In this document: piece by piece, positions 53,733 to 62,304 of the stretch
Position numbering within the stretch: position 1 is the first letter of the stretch
How the letters are laid out: each line of letters starts with the position of its first letter
From: Campylobacter sp.
GTDB taxonomy: Bacteria > Campylobacterota > Campylobacteria > Campylobacterales > Campylobacteraceae
Direction: 5' to 3'
NCBI RefSeq assembly: GCF_019423325.1
Contig: NZ_JAHZBQ010000003.1
Span: 324,908 to 388,907 of the forward strand
DNA length: 64,000 bases
Translations under genes and position numbers: made by a program
Notes under the pieces: generated by a model
The model's database searches: none
Told to the model about the DNA's origin: nothing
Seen by the model: the letters and a program-made list of their open reading frames with translations, nothing else

Positions 53733-54432
53733 GCAGCGCGCCTATGCGCCGCAGCGCGGATTGAAATTTTATCACATCGCGGATCGCACCACGCAAATTA
53801 AAATTCTAGCGCATCGCAGATTGTGCCGTGAAAGTTAAAATTTTGATGCGCTATAAATCGCAGCGCAGACTTAAAATTTCGCCGTGCGAAAATTTAACTC
53901 GGCTCGGCGATTTAGAAGCGGCTTCGCAACGGCGTGCGAGCAATGGTGTCTCGCTACCACCCGGCGCGCGAAAATTAAAATTTGACGGGGCAAGACACCG
54001 TCATTGCTACTCCTTTAAATTATATAGCGTAAACCGAGATTGCCGTATGTGAGGAGATACCTCGCCGCACGAATTATCGCCGTAGATTTGAAATTTTAAA
54101 TTTAGACTAGAGCGCGGATAAAGTGCGCGAGAGAGGTTAAAATTTAGTGCACCGCGCAAACCGCCGCCGAGAGAAATTTAGACTAGGCGCACGGCGTAAA
54201 TTTTAAAATGATTAAATTCTAAGGCGCCGCGCAGCCCATAAATCTTTTCTGTGATAGCCAAGCCCGCAGGCTTTAAATTTGAAATTCCAAAATCCGTAAA
54301 GCAAGATTTTGCGCCGTATCATTTCGGAGGCGAGATTTATACTGCAAAATTCAGCGCCGCGCAGAGTGAATTAAAATGTATTAATACCGTAAGAGAGGAG
54401 CGGTTTTGATCTTAGGCTGATACCAAAATAAT
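53733..54432. other. Spacer with a long imperfect inverted repeat
   Basis: About 700 bases without a supported gene. It holds an inverted repeat: 53939-53951 (AGCAATGGTGTCT) against 53993-54008 (AGACACC, two extra bases, CATTGCT), 14 paired bases around a loop of about 40. The rest alternates GCGC-rich and AAATTT words. Confidence 0.45.
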
Positions 54433-54827
54433 TTATCGTGCTTGATTTTCCAAAAAGCCCCTTAATTTCATATTGCCATTAGCCTCTTTTGCATTCATCA
54501 AATTACTATACTCAACGCTATTTTTATCTGCCGGCTCTTTCTCTTTATATTTTTCTATGATAGCCTTAGCTTCGTCCAAGTGTTCCATATAATACTTGAC
54601 CGAATACGCCATACCCTTTTCCTCTACGACAGTTTTGGCGTTCAAGCAATTTTTATATGAGTTGCTTCCGTCTTTTAAAGTATTGAAATCACACTTTGCG
54701 TAAACCTCTTTAGCCTCATTTAGATGAATATCGTAATATTCCTTGGTCTTTACCTCGGTATCGTCACCGCAACCAACTAATAAAGCAGCTAACACCCCCC
54801 CCAGAGGAACATTTTGGGATTTTTCAT
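54433..54827 (-). CDS. Phase-variable lipoprotein gene, OFF by one base in a G8 tract
   Basis: From the ATG at 54827 (AAGGAG six bases upstream) the frame reads MKNPKMFL, enters a run of eight G (54802-54795) and hits TAG. With nine G it would continue as WGGVLAALLVGCGDD and run open to 54433. That gives a 131-residue lipoprotein with a complete signal and lipobox LLVGC. The body (YYDIHLNEAKEVYAKCDFNT, EHLDEAKAIIEKYKEKEP) has two similar helical HLNEAKxxY/HLDEAKAII units. The homopolymer position inside the signal peptide is typical of Campylobacter contingency loci. A sequencing error in the tract is the alternative. Function unknown. Confidence 0.75.
54795..54802 (-). repeat. G8 contingency tract
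   Basis: Eight consecutive C on the plus strand (G on the coding strand) inside the signal-peptide codons of the lipoprotein gene; nine would restore the frame. Confidence 0.8.
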
Positions 54828-55040
54828 TTCATTCTCCTTATTTGAAATTTATCGGTATTTTACTATCCGTTTACTTTAAAAATTTTAAATTGCGTGCGGC
54901 CGCGCCGTTTTAACGCGGCTAGTTAAATTTAGCTTTTAAAATTTGCCCGCGCTTTTTGAAATTTCGTTTTAAAATTTTACTTGCGCGACGGAATTTTACA
55001 GAGTGAAATTCCGCGAGCCAGATTAGAATTTCGCCCAGCA

Positions 55041-55064
55041 GAATTCCGCATCGCTGCGGAATTC
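55041..55064 (-). terminator. GCGA-capped hairpin after nhaC
   Basis: GAATTCCGCA pairs perfectly with TGCGGAATTC (10 bp). On the minus strand the loop reads GCGA, a GNRA tetraloop. It lies 40 bases beyond the nhaC stop and probably forms the mRNA 3' end; there is no clear U-run. Confidence 0.45.
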
Positions 55065-55104
55065 GGAAGCGGAAGGCAAAAGCGAAATTTAAAAATTTAC
55101 AGAG

Positions 55105-56799
55105 CTACTCCTCTATCTTTTTGCCTGCAAATCGCACGAGAGCCCACGTAACGGCAAATCCCATCGGTAGCGCGATCCAGACGCTAAGTCCTAGCGCTAC
55201 GGGCAGATAGCCCGCCACCACGGCGACCGCGCCGACGGATAGAGCGTAAGGCATCTGCGTCTTTACGTGCTCGATATGATCGCAGCCTGCGCCCATCGAC
55301 GAAAGGATCGTGGTATCCGAAATCGGCGAGCAGTGATCGCCGAAAATCGCGCCGGTTAGCACGCCCGAGATATTTACGATCATATAGGCGTGAAGCGCGT
55401 CGCCCGAAAGCCCGTAGTGTAGCCCCACGGCGTTTGCCAAAGGTATGGCAAGCGGCATTAAAATTCCCATCGTGCCGTAACTCGTGCCCGTCGAAAAGCT
55501 AATGAACGAACCCAGCACAAAAATCGCTACCGGAAGCAAGAATTTCGGCGTGTTTTGACTTAGCATATCGACCAGATAGCGCGAGGTGCCGAGCTCTTTG
55601 ATGACAGAGCTGAGCGACCAGGCAAGCAGCAAGATCACGATCGTAACGATCATCGTCTTCCACCCCTTGATCCACGTAGAGATCGCCTCTCTGACGTCAA
55701 AAATTTTGCGGTAAACGCTCATAAATATAGACACGACCGTAGCAAGAAGCGCCGCTTGAAAAAGCGCGACCGACGAGTTTGCGTTGCCGAAGGTCGCCTG
55801 AAGCGTTGCAAAGCTTAGCGGAGCGGCTTTTGCGGCTGCGAGAGCATCGCCTTGCAGCTTGCTTAGCCCGCTAAAATAAAAGCTCGCAAATGCGCCGCAG
55901 ATTAGCACTATAAGCGGGATAACGGCGTTTGAAGCCTGCGGCTTGATCCCCTCTTTGGGCTCTAGCGTTTTATCTTCTAGCTCGGCGATGTTAGAATTTT
56001 TAGAGTGGATTTCGCCGCTCGCTGCGCGCCTTTCGGCAGAGAGCATCGGCCCGAAATCCCTGCGCATGAACGCCACGTAAACTACGAAAGCGAGCATGAA
56101 AAGATTGTAGAAGCGATACGGCATGGTTTGCACGAAGATCGAGAAGGCGTTTACGTTTTGCACGCCGATCTGATCATATCCCGCTCTTATCAGAGAGACT
56201 TCGAGACCTACCCAGGTAGAAATTAGCGCGATACCCGCAATCGGTGCGGCGGTAGCGTCGATGATGAAGGCGAGCTTTTCGCGGCTAACTCTAAATTTAT
56301 CGGTGATCGGCCGCATGACGGGGCCTACGATCAGGGCATTTGCGTAGTCGTCGAAAAATACGAAAAGACCCATAACCCACGTCGAAATTTGCGCCGAGAT
56401 ACCCGTTTTAGCGCGCTTGCTAATCCAAAGCGCCACGGCTTTCGTGCCGCCCGTCCTGCTAATCAGCGCGACCACGCCGCCGATACAAAGCACCTGCAAA
56501 AGCACGCCCGCGTTGCCTTTGCTAGCCATCGAGCCCACCACGCGCGCGACCAGATCAGTAAAGCTGCCCACAAGCGCGGAGATTGGATTATCACCCACGA
56601 CGGCGAGCATATAAGTGCCGCTAAAAACGCCGATGAAAAGCGATAAAATCACCTCTTTGGTGATAAAGGCAAGCGCGATCGCCACGACGGGCGGTACCAG
56701 CGTCCAGATGCCGAAAAGCTCGGCGTTATGCTGCCTGGTCGCATCATCCACCGCAAATGCGGCAACCGATAAAAACATTAGTAATAGAATTTTTTTCAT
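55105..56799 (-). CDS. NhaC-family Na+/H+ antiporter
   Basis: 564 residues, about 13 membrane helices after a signal-like first segment (MKKILLLMFLSVAAFAVDDA). Family features: LFIGVFSGTYMLAV, FFDDYANALIVGPVMRPITD, STWVGLEVSLI, SFSTGTSYGTMGILMPLA, and FGDHCSPISDTTILSSMGAG near 470. An Ala/Glu/Ser loop at about 255-290 separates two halves. Imports protons and exports sodium, or exchanges organic cations, across the inner membrane. GGCGAG precedes the ATG. Confidence 0.9.
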   Translation of the reverse strand: MKKILLLMFLSVAAFAVDDATRQHNAELFGIWTLVPPVVAIALAFITKEVILSLFIGVFSGTYMLAVVGDNPISALVGSFTDLVARVVGSMASKGNAGVLLQVLCIGGVVALISRTGGTKAVALWISKRAKTGISAQISTWVMGLFVFFDDYANALIVGPVMRPITDKFRVSREKLAFIIDATAAPIAGIALISTWVGLEVSLIRAGYDQIGVQNVNAFSIFVQTMPYRFYNLFMLAFVVYVAFMRRDFGPMLSAERRAASGEIHSKNSNIAELEDKTLEPKEGIKPQASNAVIPLIVLICGAFASFYFSGLSKLQGDALAAAKAAPLSFATLQATFGNANSSVALFQAALLATVVSIFMSVYRKIFDVREAISTWIKGWKTMIVTIVILLLAWSLSSVIKELGTSRYLVDMLSQNTPKFLLPVAIFVLGSFISFSTGTSYGTMGILMPLAIPLANAVGLHYGLSGDALHAYMIVNISGVLTGAIFGDHCSPISDTTILSSMGAGCDHIEHVKTQMPYALSVGAVAVVAGYLPVALGLSVWIALPMGFAVTWALVRFAGKKIEE

Positions 56800-56815
56800 T
56801 TTCTCGCCTTAAAAT

Positions 56816-57562
56816 TTAATGCTTTTCGATAAAAAGCCCAGCCCAGCTCTGCTGCGTCGCCATCGCCTCTACGACGTTGATATTTACTCGGTGCGGCATC
56901 GCTAGGCAGTTTAGCACGATCTGCGCGATATCCTCTGGTAGGATCGCATCGACTCCCTCATACACGGCCGCGGCGCGCGCTACATCGCCTTTAAAGCGCA
57001 CCTCGCTAAACTCGCTCTTGCAGATTCCAGGAGCGATCTCCGTCACGCGGATGCCCGTGCCGCGCAGGTCGTTGCGGATATTGCGGCTAAACTGCTTGAT
57101 AAACGCCTTGCTCGCGCCGTAAACGTGGCTACCCGGATAGGGCCACGCGCCCGCAGTCGAGCCGAGATTGAAGATATAGCCGCTACCGCGCGCGATCATC
57201 AGCGGCAGCACCGCCTTGGTCGAATACAGCACGCCTTTGATATTCGTATCGACCATCGTCTCCAAATCCTCTACGGGCGTCTGCGCGATCCCCTCAAGCC
57301 CGAGCGCAAGACCCGCGTTATTTACGAGCACCTCGACATCTTTGAAATTTTCAGGCAGCGCGCTTACGGCATCAAACACCGCAGCTTTATCGCGAATATC
57401 CGCGGCGATAATGTGCGTGTTGCCTAGCTCGCCGGCTAGCTTTTGCAGCCGCTCTTTGCGCCGCCCGAGTGCTATGATCTTATAGCCCTGCGCGCTAAGC
57501 GCCCTAGCGATCGCCTCGCCAAAGCCGCTCGTAGCGCCCGTGATGAATGCCGTATTTTTCAT
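56816..57562 (-). CDS. Short-chain dehydrogenase (YdfG-like)
   Basis: 248 residues: TAFITGATSGFGEAIARALS, NNAGLAL, LGSTAGAWPYPGSHVYGASK (Ser, Tyr, Lys), APGICKSEFSEVRFKGD. It matches YdfG-type NADP-dependent 3-hydroxy acid dehydrogenases that oxidise allo-threonine or serine analogues; substrate not provable here. The frame runs on to 57730, but AAGGGGATCAT sets the Met at 57562. Ends 16 bases before nhaC begins, so the two form an operon. Confidence 0.88.
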   Translation of the reverse strand: MKNTAFITGATSGFGEAIARALSAQGYKIIALGRRKERLQKLAGELGNTHIIAADIRDKAAVFDAVSALPENFKDVEVLVNNAGLALGLEGIAQTPVEDLETMVDTNIKGVLYSTKAVLPLMIARGSGYIFNLGSTAGAWPYPGSHVYGASKAFIKQFSRNIRNDLRGTGIRVTEIAPGICKSEFSEVRFKGDVARAAAVYEGVDAILPEDIAQIVLNCLAMPHRVNINVVEAMATQQSWAGLFIEKH

Positions 57563-57805
57563 ATGATCCCCTTTGCGTAAAATTTTAAATTTAGCGCAAT
57601 GATAACGCAAAACGAATTTAGAATTTATGAATTTTATCTTGCGGCGCGGGCGAGGATGAAATAATGCGAAAACATTGGGCGTACTTCGAGCGCGCACGAG
57701 CTCGCGATCGGCAGTGGATTCGGCGAGCACACGGCTAAATTTAAAATTTTGCGCCGTTCGTTTGTCGCGGTTTGCTATAATTACCTAAATTGAGGAAAAA
57801 GGCAA

Positions 57806-58501
57806 ATGAGCAAATTTATACGATTTATCCTTGTTGGTATCTGTGTTTGCGCCACTTATGCGGGTCTTAAATATGCTTTTATACTCTTTATCACGTGGCT
57901 CATGTTTAGTGGGATATATTTTGACGGGCCGGGTGCACTGCTCGGCATACCGCTCACGTTTTTAAGCTCGTCGGTTATATTTGATTATTATTGTATTGCG
58001 CTAGGCTCTCATCTGCTCTTTTTATCGCTGCTTAAAGGGCGCGACGTGAAAACGCGGTGGATTTTACCTTTATTTTTTCTCATAACGCTCGCGTTTTGTA
58101 GCTTTTGCGTCTTAATCGGGCACGAAGATTATCAGCGCATAAACGCGCTTTTTGCACTCTTGCTTATCTCTCCTTTTACGCTCATCGCATACGCCATCGT
58201 TACGACCGTAATCCTTGCCAAAAATAAAATTTCGGATTATTATCCGGTCTTAATCGCGATAATTTTTGTGCCCATTCATGCCGCCAGCATAGGGATATGG
58301 GGATTAGAACGGATATATTTTGGAGTGTTTCTAAACGCGACGATACTGGGGATTTTTTATTTCACGGCGAAAATCGGGCGCGTAAATTTGATCGCACACA
58401 GACCCGTACCCGACAAAACGCAAAATTCTAAAGACCGCGTTATCAAAACAATACAAAGCAGCGCGACATTTTTAAACGACGATATTTTAAAGAAGCGCTA
58501 A
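57806..58501 (+). CDS. Polytopic membrane protein, unknown function
   Basis: 231 residues with six hydrophobic helices between residues 5 and 190 (FIRFILVGICVCATYAGLKY, LPLFFLITLAFCSFCVLIGH, LFALLLISPFTLIAYAIVTT, FGVFLNATILGIFYFTAKIG) and a charged C-terminal tail. GAGGAAAAAGGCAA precedes the ATG. No family recognised. Divergent from the SDR gene. Confidence 0.7.
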   Translation: MSKFIRFILVGICVCATYAGLKYAFILFITWLMFSGIYFDGPGALLGIPLTFLSSSVIFDYYCIALGSHLLFLSLLKGRDVKTRWILPLFFLITLAFCSFCVLIGHEDYQRINALFALLLISPFTLIAYAIVTTVILAKNKISDYYPVLIAIIFVPIHAASIGIWGLERIYFGVFLNATILGIFYFTAKIGRVNLIAHRPVPDKTQNSKDRVIKTIQSSATFLNDDILKKR

Positions 58502-58637
58502 ATTTTATCCTTTTTTAAGAATTCTACATAACGCTTTTGTCTCGCACTACAAGCTTATATTCTTCCCGATAAATCTGAGCTTTACCGACAAAACCTTCAA
58601 AAACTGCGCCGTTTTGCCTCTTGACACATTGACGTCG

Positions 58638-59097
58638 CTATTTGATCAAATTTATATCCAGCGCGATCTTATCGTTTTTGATCACGCCGATACCCTTGTT
58701 TAGCACGTTTTGCGCGATCTGTTCAGCTTCAGCTAGCGAGTGCATCGCGAAGATGCCGCACTAAAATTTATTCAGCTCAGCGATGCCCTCTTGAGGATAC
58801 GCCTAAAATATTTCATGCTCGCGCTCCACACCGCTATGACGGTAAAGCTTGGTTTAGATAGCAACTACCCCAATAAAATTTCATCTGTTGCCCATAAAAC
58901 CTTTTGCGTTTTTCGATTTAGAATTTGGGTTGTGAGAATTTCATTTGTCGTTTGCAGATACTCAGAATAAATATTGTGGCTATTTTATACGTGCAGAATA
59001 AGATAAAATTTGTAGTTCTCAGGTGCGCCAAAATCAGCATACCTCGTTTTATAAGTGACAAAATAAAGCGCGCTGGAATCGGTTCCTACTTGAAATT
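58638..59097 (-). pseudogene. Decayed gene downstream of the DJ-1 gene
   Basis: On the minus strand a protein-like frame runs from the DJ-1 stop: LYFVTYKTRYADFGAPENY, KFYLILHV then TAA, EYLQTTNEILTTQILNRKTQ, WATDEILLG then TAG, KPSFTVIAVWSASMKYF. It then shifts frame near 58797 to AYPQEGIAELNKF, TAG, GIFAMHSLAEAEQIAQNVLN, IGVIKNDKIALDINLIK and a final stop at 58638. The codon use and amphipathic patterns look coding, but there are three internal stops and one frameshift. I do not recognise the ancestor; about 150 residues remain. Confidence 0.5.
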
Positions 59098-59640
59098 TTA
59101 TTTAAAAAGCAAATCGGATTTTAGCTTGGAATAAACCTGCTCGCCTTTTAGCTCGCGGACGATTTGCAGTGCGAATTCCATCGCAGTAGCGGGACCTTTC
59201 GAAGTCATTATATTTTGATCTTTTACGACATTCGCCGAATTCGTATAGCCTAGGTGGGCGATCTGATTTTCAAAGCCTGGATAACAAGTGTAAGAGCTTT
59301 TTAGCACACCCGCGGTAGCTAGCGCCCACGGAGCAGCACATATTGCGCCAATTTTTGTATTATTTGCATCAAAGTCACGTAGAATCTTACCGAGCGTCGC
59401 GCTTTTGGCTAAATTCTCCGCACCGGGCAAGCCTCCCGGTAAAACTATCATAGAAAATTCAGACACCTTAATATCATCCAAAATTTCATCCGCCACAAGC
59501 TCGATGCCGTGCGTACCGCGGACGCATTTTTTCTCTAAGCCCACGGCTAGAGCATCAATATCCGCGCGTCTTAAAATATCAATGATACTTATCGCCTCGA
59601 GCTCCTCAAATCCGTTAGCTAAAACTACTGCCACTTTCAT
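59098..59640 (-). CDS. DJ-1/PfpI-family protein
   Basis: 180 residues, flavodoxin-like fold: VAVVLANGFEELEAISIIDI (conserved Glu in FEELE), IVLPGGLPGAENL, and the nucleophile elbow IGAICAAPWALA with reactive Cys near residue 100. Family roles include glyoxalase or deglycase-type protection and redox sensing. A GGGGG stretch about seven bases upstream serves as a weak ribosome-binding site. Upstream neighbour on the same strand: cytochrome c. Confidence 0.9.
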   Translation of the reverse strand: MKVAVVLANGFEELEAISIIDILRRADIDALAVGLEKKCVRGTHGIELVADEILDDIKVSEFSMIVLPGGLPGAENLAKSATLGKILRDFDANNTKIGAICAAPWALATAGVLKSSYTCYPGFENQIAHLGYTNSANVVKDQNIMTSKGPATAMEFALQIVRELKGEQVYSKLKSDLLFK

Positions 59641-59650
59641 AGCATACCCC

Positions 59651-60232
59651 CTATTTTAGATACGAGCCCTGCTCACTAGGGGCAGTGGAGATATCGGTAT
59701 TACCACTAGCGCGAGATGGGCTATCATATAAGAATTCATCGTCGCCTTTTAGATAGCCGATGATATAGCCAACTTCTTCAGCGGTGGTTTTGGCAGCGAT
59801 AGGCTGCATAATATACTTCATCTTTTTGCCATATTGCCCGTCGGAGGTGTAGCTTGAGATCGCGATTGCAATCTCCTTCGCGCTTAGATCTTTTAGCTTA
59901 CGAGAGCTGCCATAGGCGCGCTTCTGTCCTTCTGAGCCGTGGCAAGAAGCACAGTTGGCATCGTAGATTACCTTACCTTTTTCTTTGATATAGTTGATGT
60001 TACGATTTATTTTTGTGCCTCCGCTGATAATGTTGCCTTTGGCATTAGGGGTATTTTTGTAGATATTTACGGTTACATTTTCATCTTTAGAATGCTTTTC
60101 GATCAGGGATTTTAGCTCTTTGGCAAACTCACCTTTGGCTTCGAATACATACGTATCATCGCCTGCTTTATCTGCAGCATTTAAATTAAAGGCAAAAAAA
60201 CATGCTAAAAAAGAAATTTTAAAAATTTTCAT
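59651..60232 (-). CDS. Periplasmic c-type cytochrome
   Basis: 193 residues: signal peptide MKIFKISFLACFFAFNLNAA, then a 75-residue lead-in (YVFEAKGEFAKELKSLIEKH), then a class I cytochrome c domain with haem site DANCASCHGSEGQKRAYG (CASCH) and the Met ligand probably in KMKYIMQPIA. One haem. Carries electrons in the periplasm; the partner is unknown. AAGGTTTTCT precedes the ATG. The terminator of the porin gene stands just upstream. Confidence 0.88.
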   Translation of the reverse strand: MKIFKISFLACFFAFNLNAADKAGDDTYVFEAKGEFAKELKSLIEKHSKDENVTVNIYKNTPNAKGNIISGGTKINRNINYIKEKGKVIYDANCASCHGSEGQKRAYGSSRKLKDLSAKEIAIAISSYTSDGQYGKKMKYIMQPIAAKTTAEEVGYIIGYLKGDDEFLYDSPSRASGNTDISTAPSEQGSYLK

Positions 60233-60253
60233 AGAAAACCTTGATTTAGAATT

Positions 60254-60282
60254 TAAAAAGGGCGAAGCAAAAGCTTCGCCCT
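60254..60282 (-). terminator. Rho-independent terminator of the porin gene
   Basis: AGGGCGAAGC pairs perfectly with GCTTCGCCCT (10 bp) around four bases. On the minus strand it is followed by TTTTTAAAT, 25 bases after the porin stop. Confidence 0.92.
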
Positions 60283-60307
60283 AATTTTACCCGTATAAGG
60301 TAAATAA

Positions 60308-61513
60308 TTAGAAGCTGTATTTAGCCTCAAATCTTATGCGATCTTTTTTCTCATCAAGACCGCCAGCAGCATCGTCAATCTTATAGTGAGAATACCAAGT
60401 TTTGAAGCTTAGCTTTTCATTATATTTATAAGAAATTCTACCTACTACTTCGTATGCATTATCACCATCTGCTTTACCATCTAGGTAATCGGCACCGATT
60501 CTGATACCAGTATCGGGGATAGTATAGCCTGCTACTACATACCAATAGTGGTTCTCGCCAGTAAAGCTTCTATAATCTAGTAACTCTTCACCTGGGCTGA
60601 TGAAAGAGCCTTGATCTTCAAAAGATACAAAAGAAACTTTATCTTTATCATCAGGTTCAAATTTTAAATAACCTGCAGCTAAATCAACGCCAAAGAAACC
60701 AGCATTAGCTTCTGCAGCCCAGAAATCTGCATCACTAGCACCCGCATCTTTATAATCACCGTCAAAATCAGAGAATGCATACTGACCTTTTACGCCAAGA
60801 TTAAAATCATCAGAGATATCAAAGTTTAGAGCTAGTTCTGCAGCGAAAAGCTGTGTTACGTCCTCTAGAGCATTATACCATAGCTGGAAAGATACCGGAT
60901 CGTATGAGCCCATAAATCCTATACCGTATAGATTATGATCAGTAGTTAGTTTATTATCTACCGCTGCCCCCCAATCAAGGCTTGAAATATCTCCATCATT
61001 CTCTAAAGAATCCATCCAAAAGCCGCTAATTGTCAAGCCCTCGATATCGGTACTAGTAATCTTAACACCGTCTCCATACATATCATCAGTAAAGAACGAG
61101 CCTATGCCTTGGCGACCGACTGCGATTGTAGTACCGCCCACAGTGTATCCTAAGTAAGCTTTAGCGATATCGAAATCGGAATCTAGATCTTCTCTTCTTG
61201 AGCCATATAAACCATGATATTGGCTATTCGAAGAAGAAGCGGATTCGCCATGATCTTCATCCATAAATCTAACCCCTACTACACCAAAGAAGTTATCGTC
61301 GATTTTAGCTTTAAAATCTACTTCCGATTTAAACTGCCAAACACCCCTATTGCTATCTCTTTGATTCTTTCTGTGATCGTGGGTATATCTCATACGAGCG
61401 TATCCGTTTAGATCCACATCTTTGATAGCTTCCTCTAACGGAACAGCACTTGCACTCATAGCAAGAGCACCTGCAGCGACTGCTGCCGCTAAACTAAGTT
61501 TAACTAGTTTCAT
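60308..61513 (-). CDS. porA: Major outer membrane porin (MOMP/PorA family)
   Basis: 401 residues. Signal peptide MKLVKLSLAAAVAAGALAMS, then VPLEEAIKDVDLNGYARMRY, the typical start of Campylobacter MOMP; about 16-18 beta-strands follow and the protein ends RFEAKYSF with C-terminal Phe. Trimeric general porin and main surface antigen. The frame begins at 61555, but AAAGGAG seven bases before the Met at 61513 sets the start. A TATAAT box lies 50 bases upstream. The ribosome-binding region is complementary to a candidate small RNA just upstream. Confidence 0.9.
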   Translation of the reverse strand: MKLVKLSLAAAVAAGALAMSASAVPLEEAIKDVDLNGYARMRYTHDHRKNQRDSNRGVWQFKSEVDFKAKIDDNFFGVVGVRFMDEDHGESASSSNSQYHGLYGSRREDLDSDFDIAKAYLGYTVGGTTIAVGRQGIGSFFTDDMYGDGVKITSTDIEGLTISGFWMDSLENDGDISSLDWGAAVDNKLTTDHNLYGIGFMGSYDPVSFQLWYNALEDVTQLFAAELALNFDISDDFNLGVKGQYAFSDFDGDYKDAGASDADFWAAEANAGFFGVDLAAGYLKFEPDDKDKVSFVSFEDQGSFISPGEELLDYRSFTGENHYWYVVAGYTIPDTGIRIGADYLDGKADGDNAYEVVGRISYKYNEKLSFKTWYSHYKIDDAAGGLDEKKDRIRFEAKYSF

Positions 61514-61563
61514 TTTGAACTCCTTTAAAAGTTTGTAAGCGCAATAGTAGCACAAAATGACAA

Positions 61564-61569
61564 ATTATA
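61564..61569 (-). promoter_or_regulatory. Porin gene promoter -10 box
   Basis: TATAAT on the minus strand in AAGCATATAATTTG, 50 bases before the ATG, with T-rich sequence upstream as usual for Campylobacter sigma-70 promoters. Confidence 0.7.
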
Positions 61570-61650
61570 TGCTTAAAATAGGCTGAAAAATACTAAAATT
61601 TTACCAAATTGTTACCGAGTATTTACCGAAAACCCAAATTTAACGGGTAT

Positions 61651-61708
61651 AAAAAAAGCGAGACCCACACAGGCCTCGCCGATTATTGAAAGGAGTTCTA
61701 ATTTCGAT
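61651..61708 (-). ncRNA. Candidate small RNA upstream of the porin gene
   Basis: A perfect TATAAT at 61720-61715 (minus strand) predicts a start near 61708. About 28 bases of single strand follow, then a strong terminator: GCGAGGCC (61679-61672) pairs with GGTCTCGC (61665-61658) around TGTGTG, then seven T. One pair is G-U on the minus strand but A-C on the plus strand, so the hairpin belongs to a minus-strand RNA. No minus-strand gene ends here; the nearest upstream gene stops 600 bases earlier. The single-stranded part holds GAACTCCTTT, a perfect 10-nt complement to the porin ribosome-binding site. An antisense porin regulator is inferred. Confidence 0.55.
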
Positions 61709-61720
61709 GTGTGGATTATA

Positions 61721-62304
61721 TCAGGCTGCGGTAAACAGACGGCAACACCTCTTTCATGCGGGAGAAATTTCATAAAATTTTACGATGTGAAATTTTATGA
61801 ATGAAATTTCAAGATACGAAATTCGCAAAGCGTGGGTTTTAGAAATCTACGCGGCATCTTATCAGCGGAGAATACGGCACTGAAAACGAGCAGTACGCGA
61901 AAAACTGCGAGAAAGAAAATTTATAAGAATTTCGCAATCAAAATTCTAGCGCTAGCTGTATTTCTATAATATAGAATTTTGCGGACAAAATGGCACTATG
62001 CAGCAAGGAATTTAAGCGCGAAAGCAAGTGGATATAAAACGCTAACCGAGCCATAGAAGCAAGACGCGCAGCGCAGAATTCTGTGAAATATAAAATTCCA
62101 CAACTTATAAAATATAAAATTTATGCAGGCAATCGCGTAAAGAATCAGCGGACTTTAAAGCATAAGCAAATCGCGCAAGTCCGCCATGATTAAGAACAGA
62201 AACTATTGCCTTCATAAGAGTATAGAGCAAACACAAAAACGTTTCACAAAGTAAAAGCAGGCTCGCTTACCTTAAAGGGTGGAGCATCTAAAAATCGCGT
62301 AGGA
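61721..62304. other. Spacer upstream of the small RNA, no gene seen
   Basis: About 580 bases, AT-rich with AAATTTTA words and no supported frame. A 22-codon plus-strand frame at 61706-61774 starts after AAAGGAG, but the spacing is long and I do not accept it as a gene. Confidence 0.45.

Noticed and set aside
53828..54052. 74-codon plus-strand frame after murI
   Set aside because: Overlaps the inverted repeat, no start signal, random-looking product.
60963..60975. C6 run in the porin gene as a phase-variation tract
   Set aside because: Only six C and in a normal codon context; the same holds for C6 runs near 36400 and 40135.
61706..61774. 22-residue plus-strand leader peptide after AAAGGAG
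   Set aside because: Spacing of 11 bases is long, there is no plus-strand gene downstream, and the AAAGGAG is better explained as the antisense of the candidate small RNA's porin-pairing segment.
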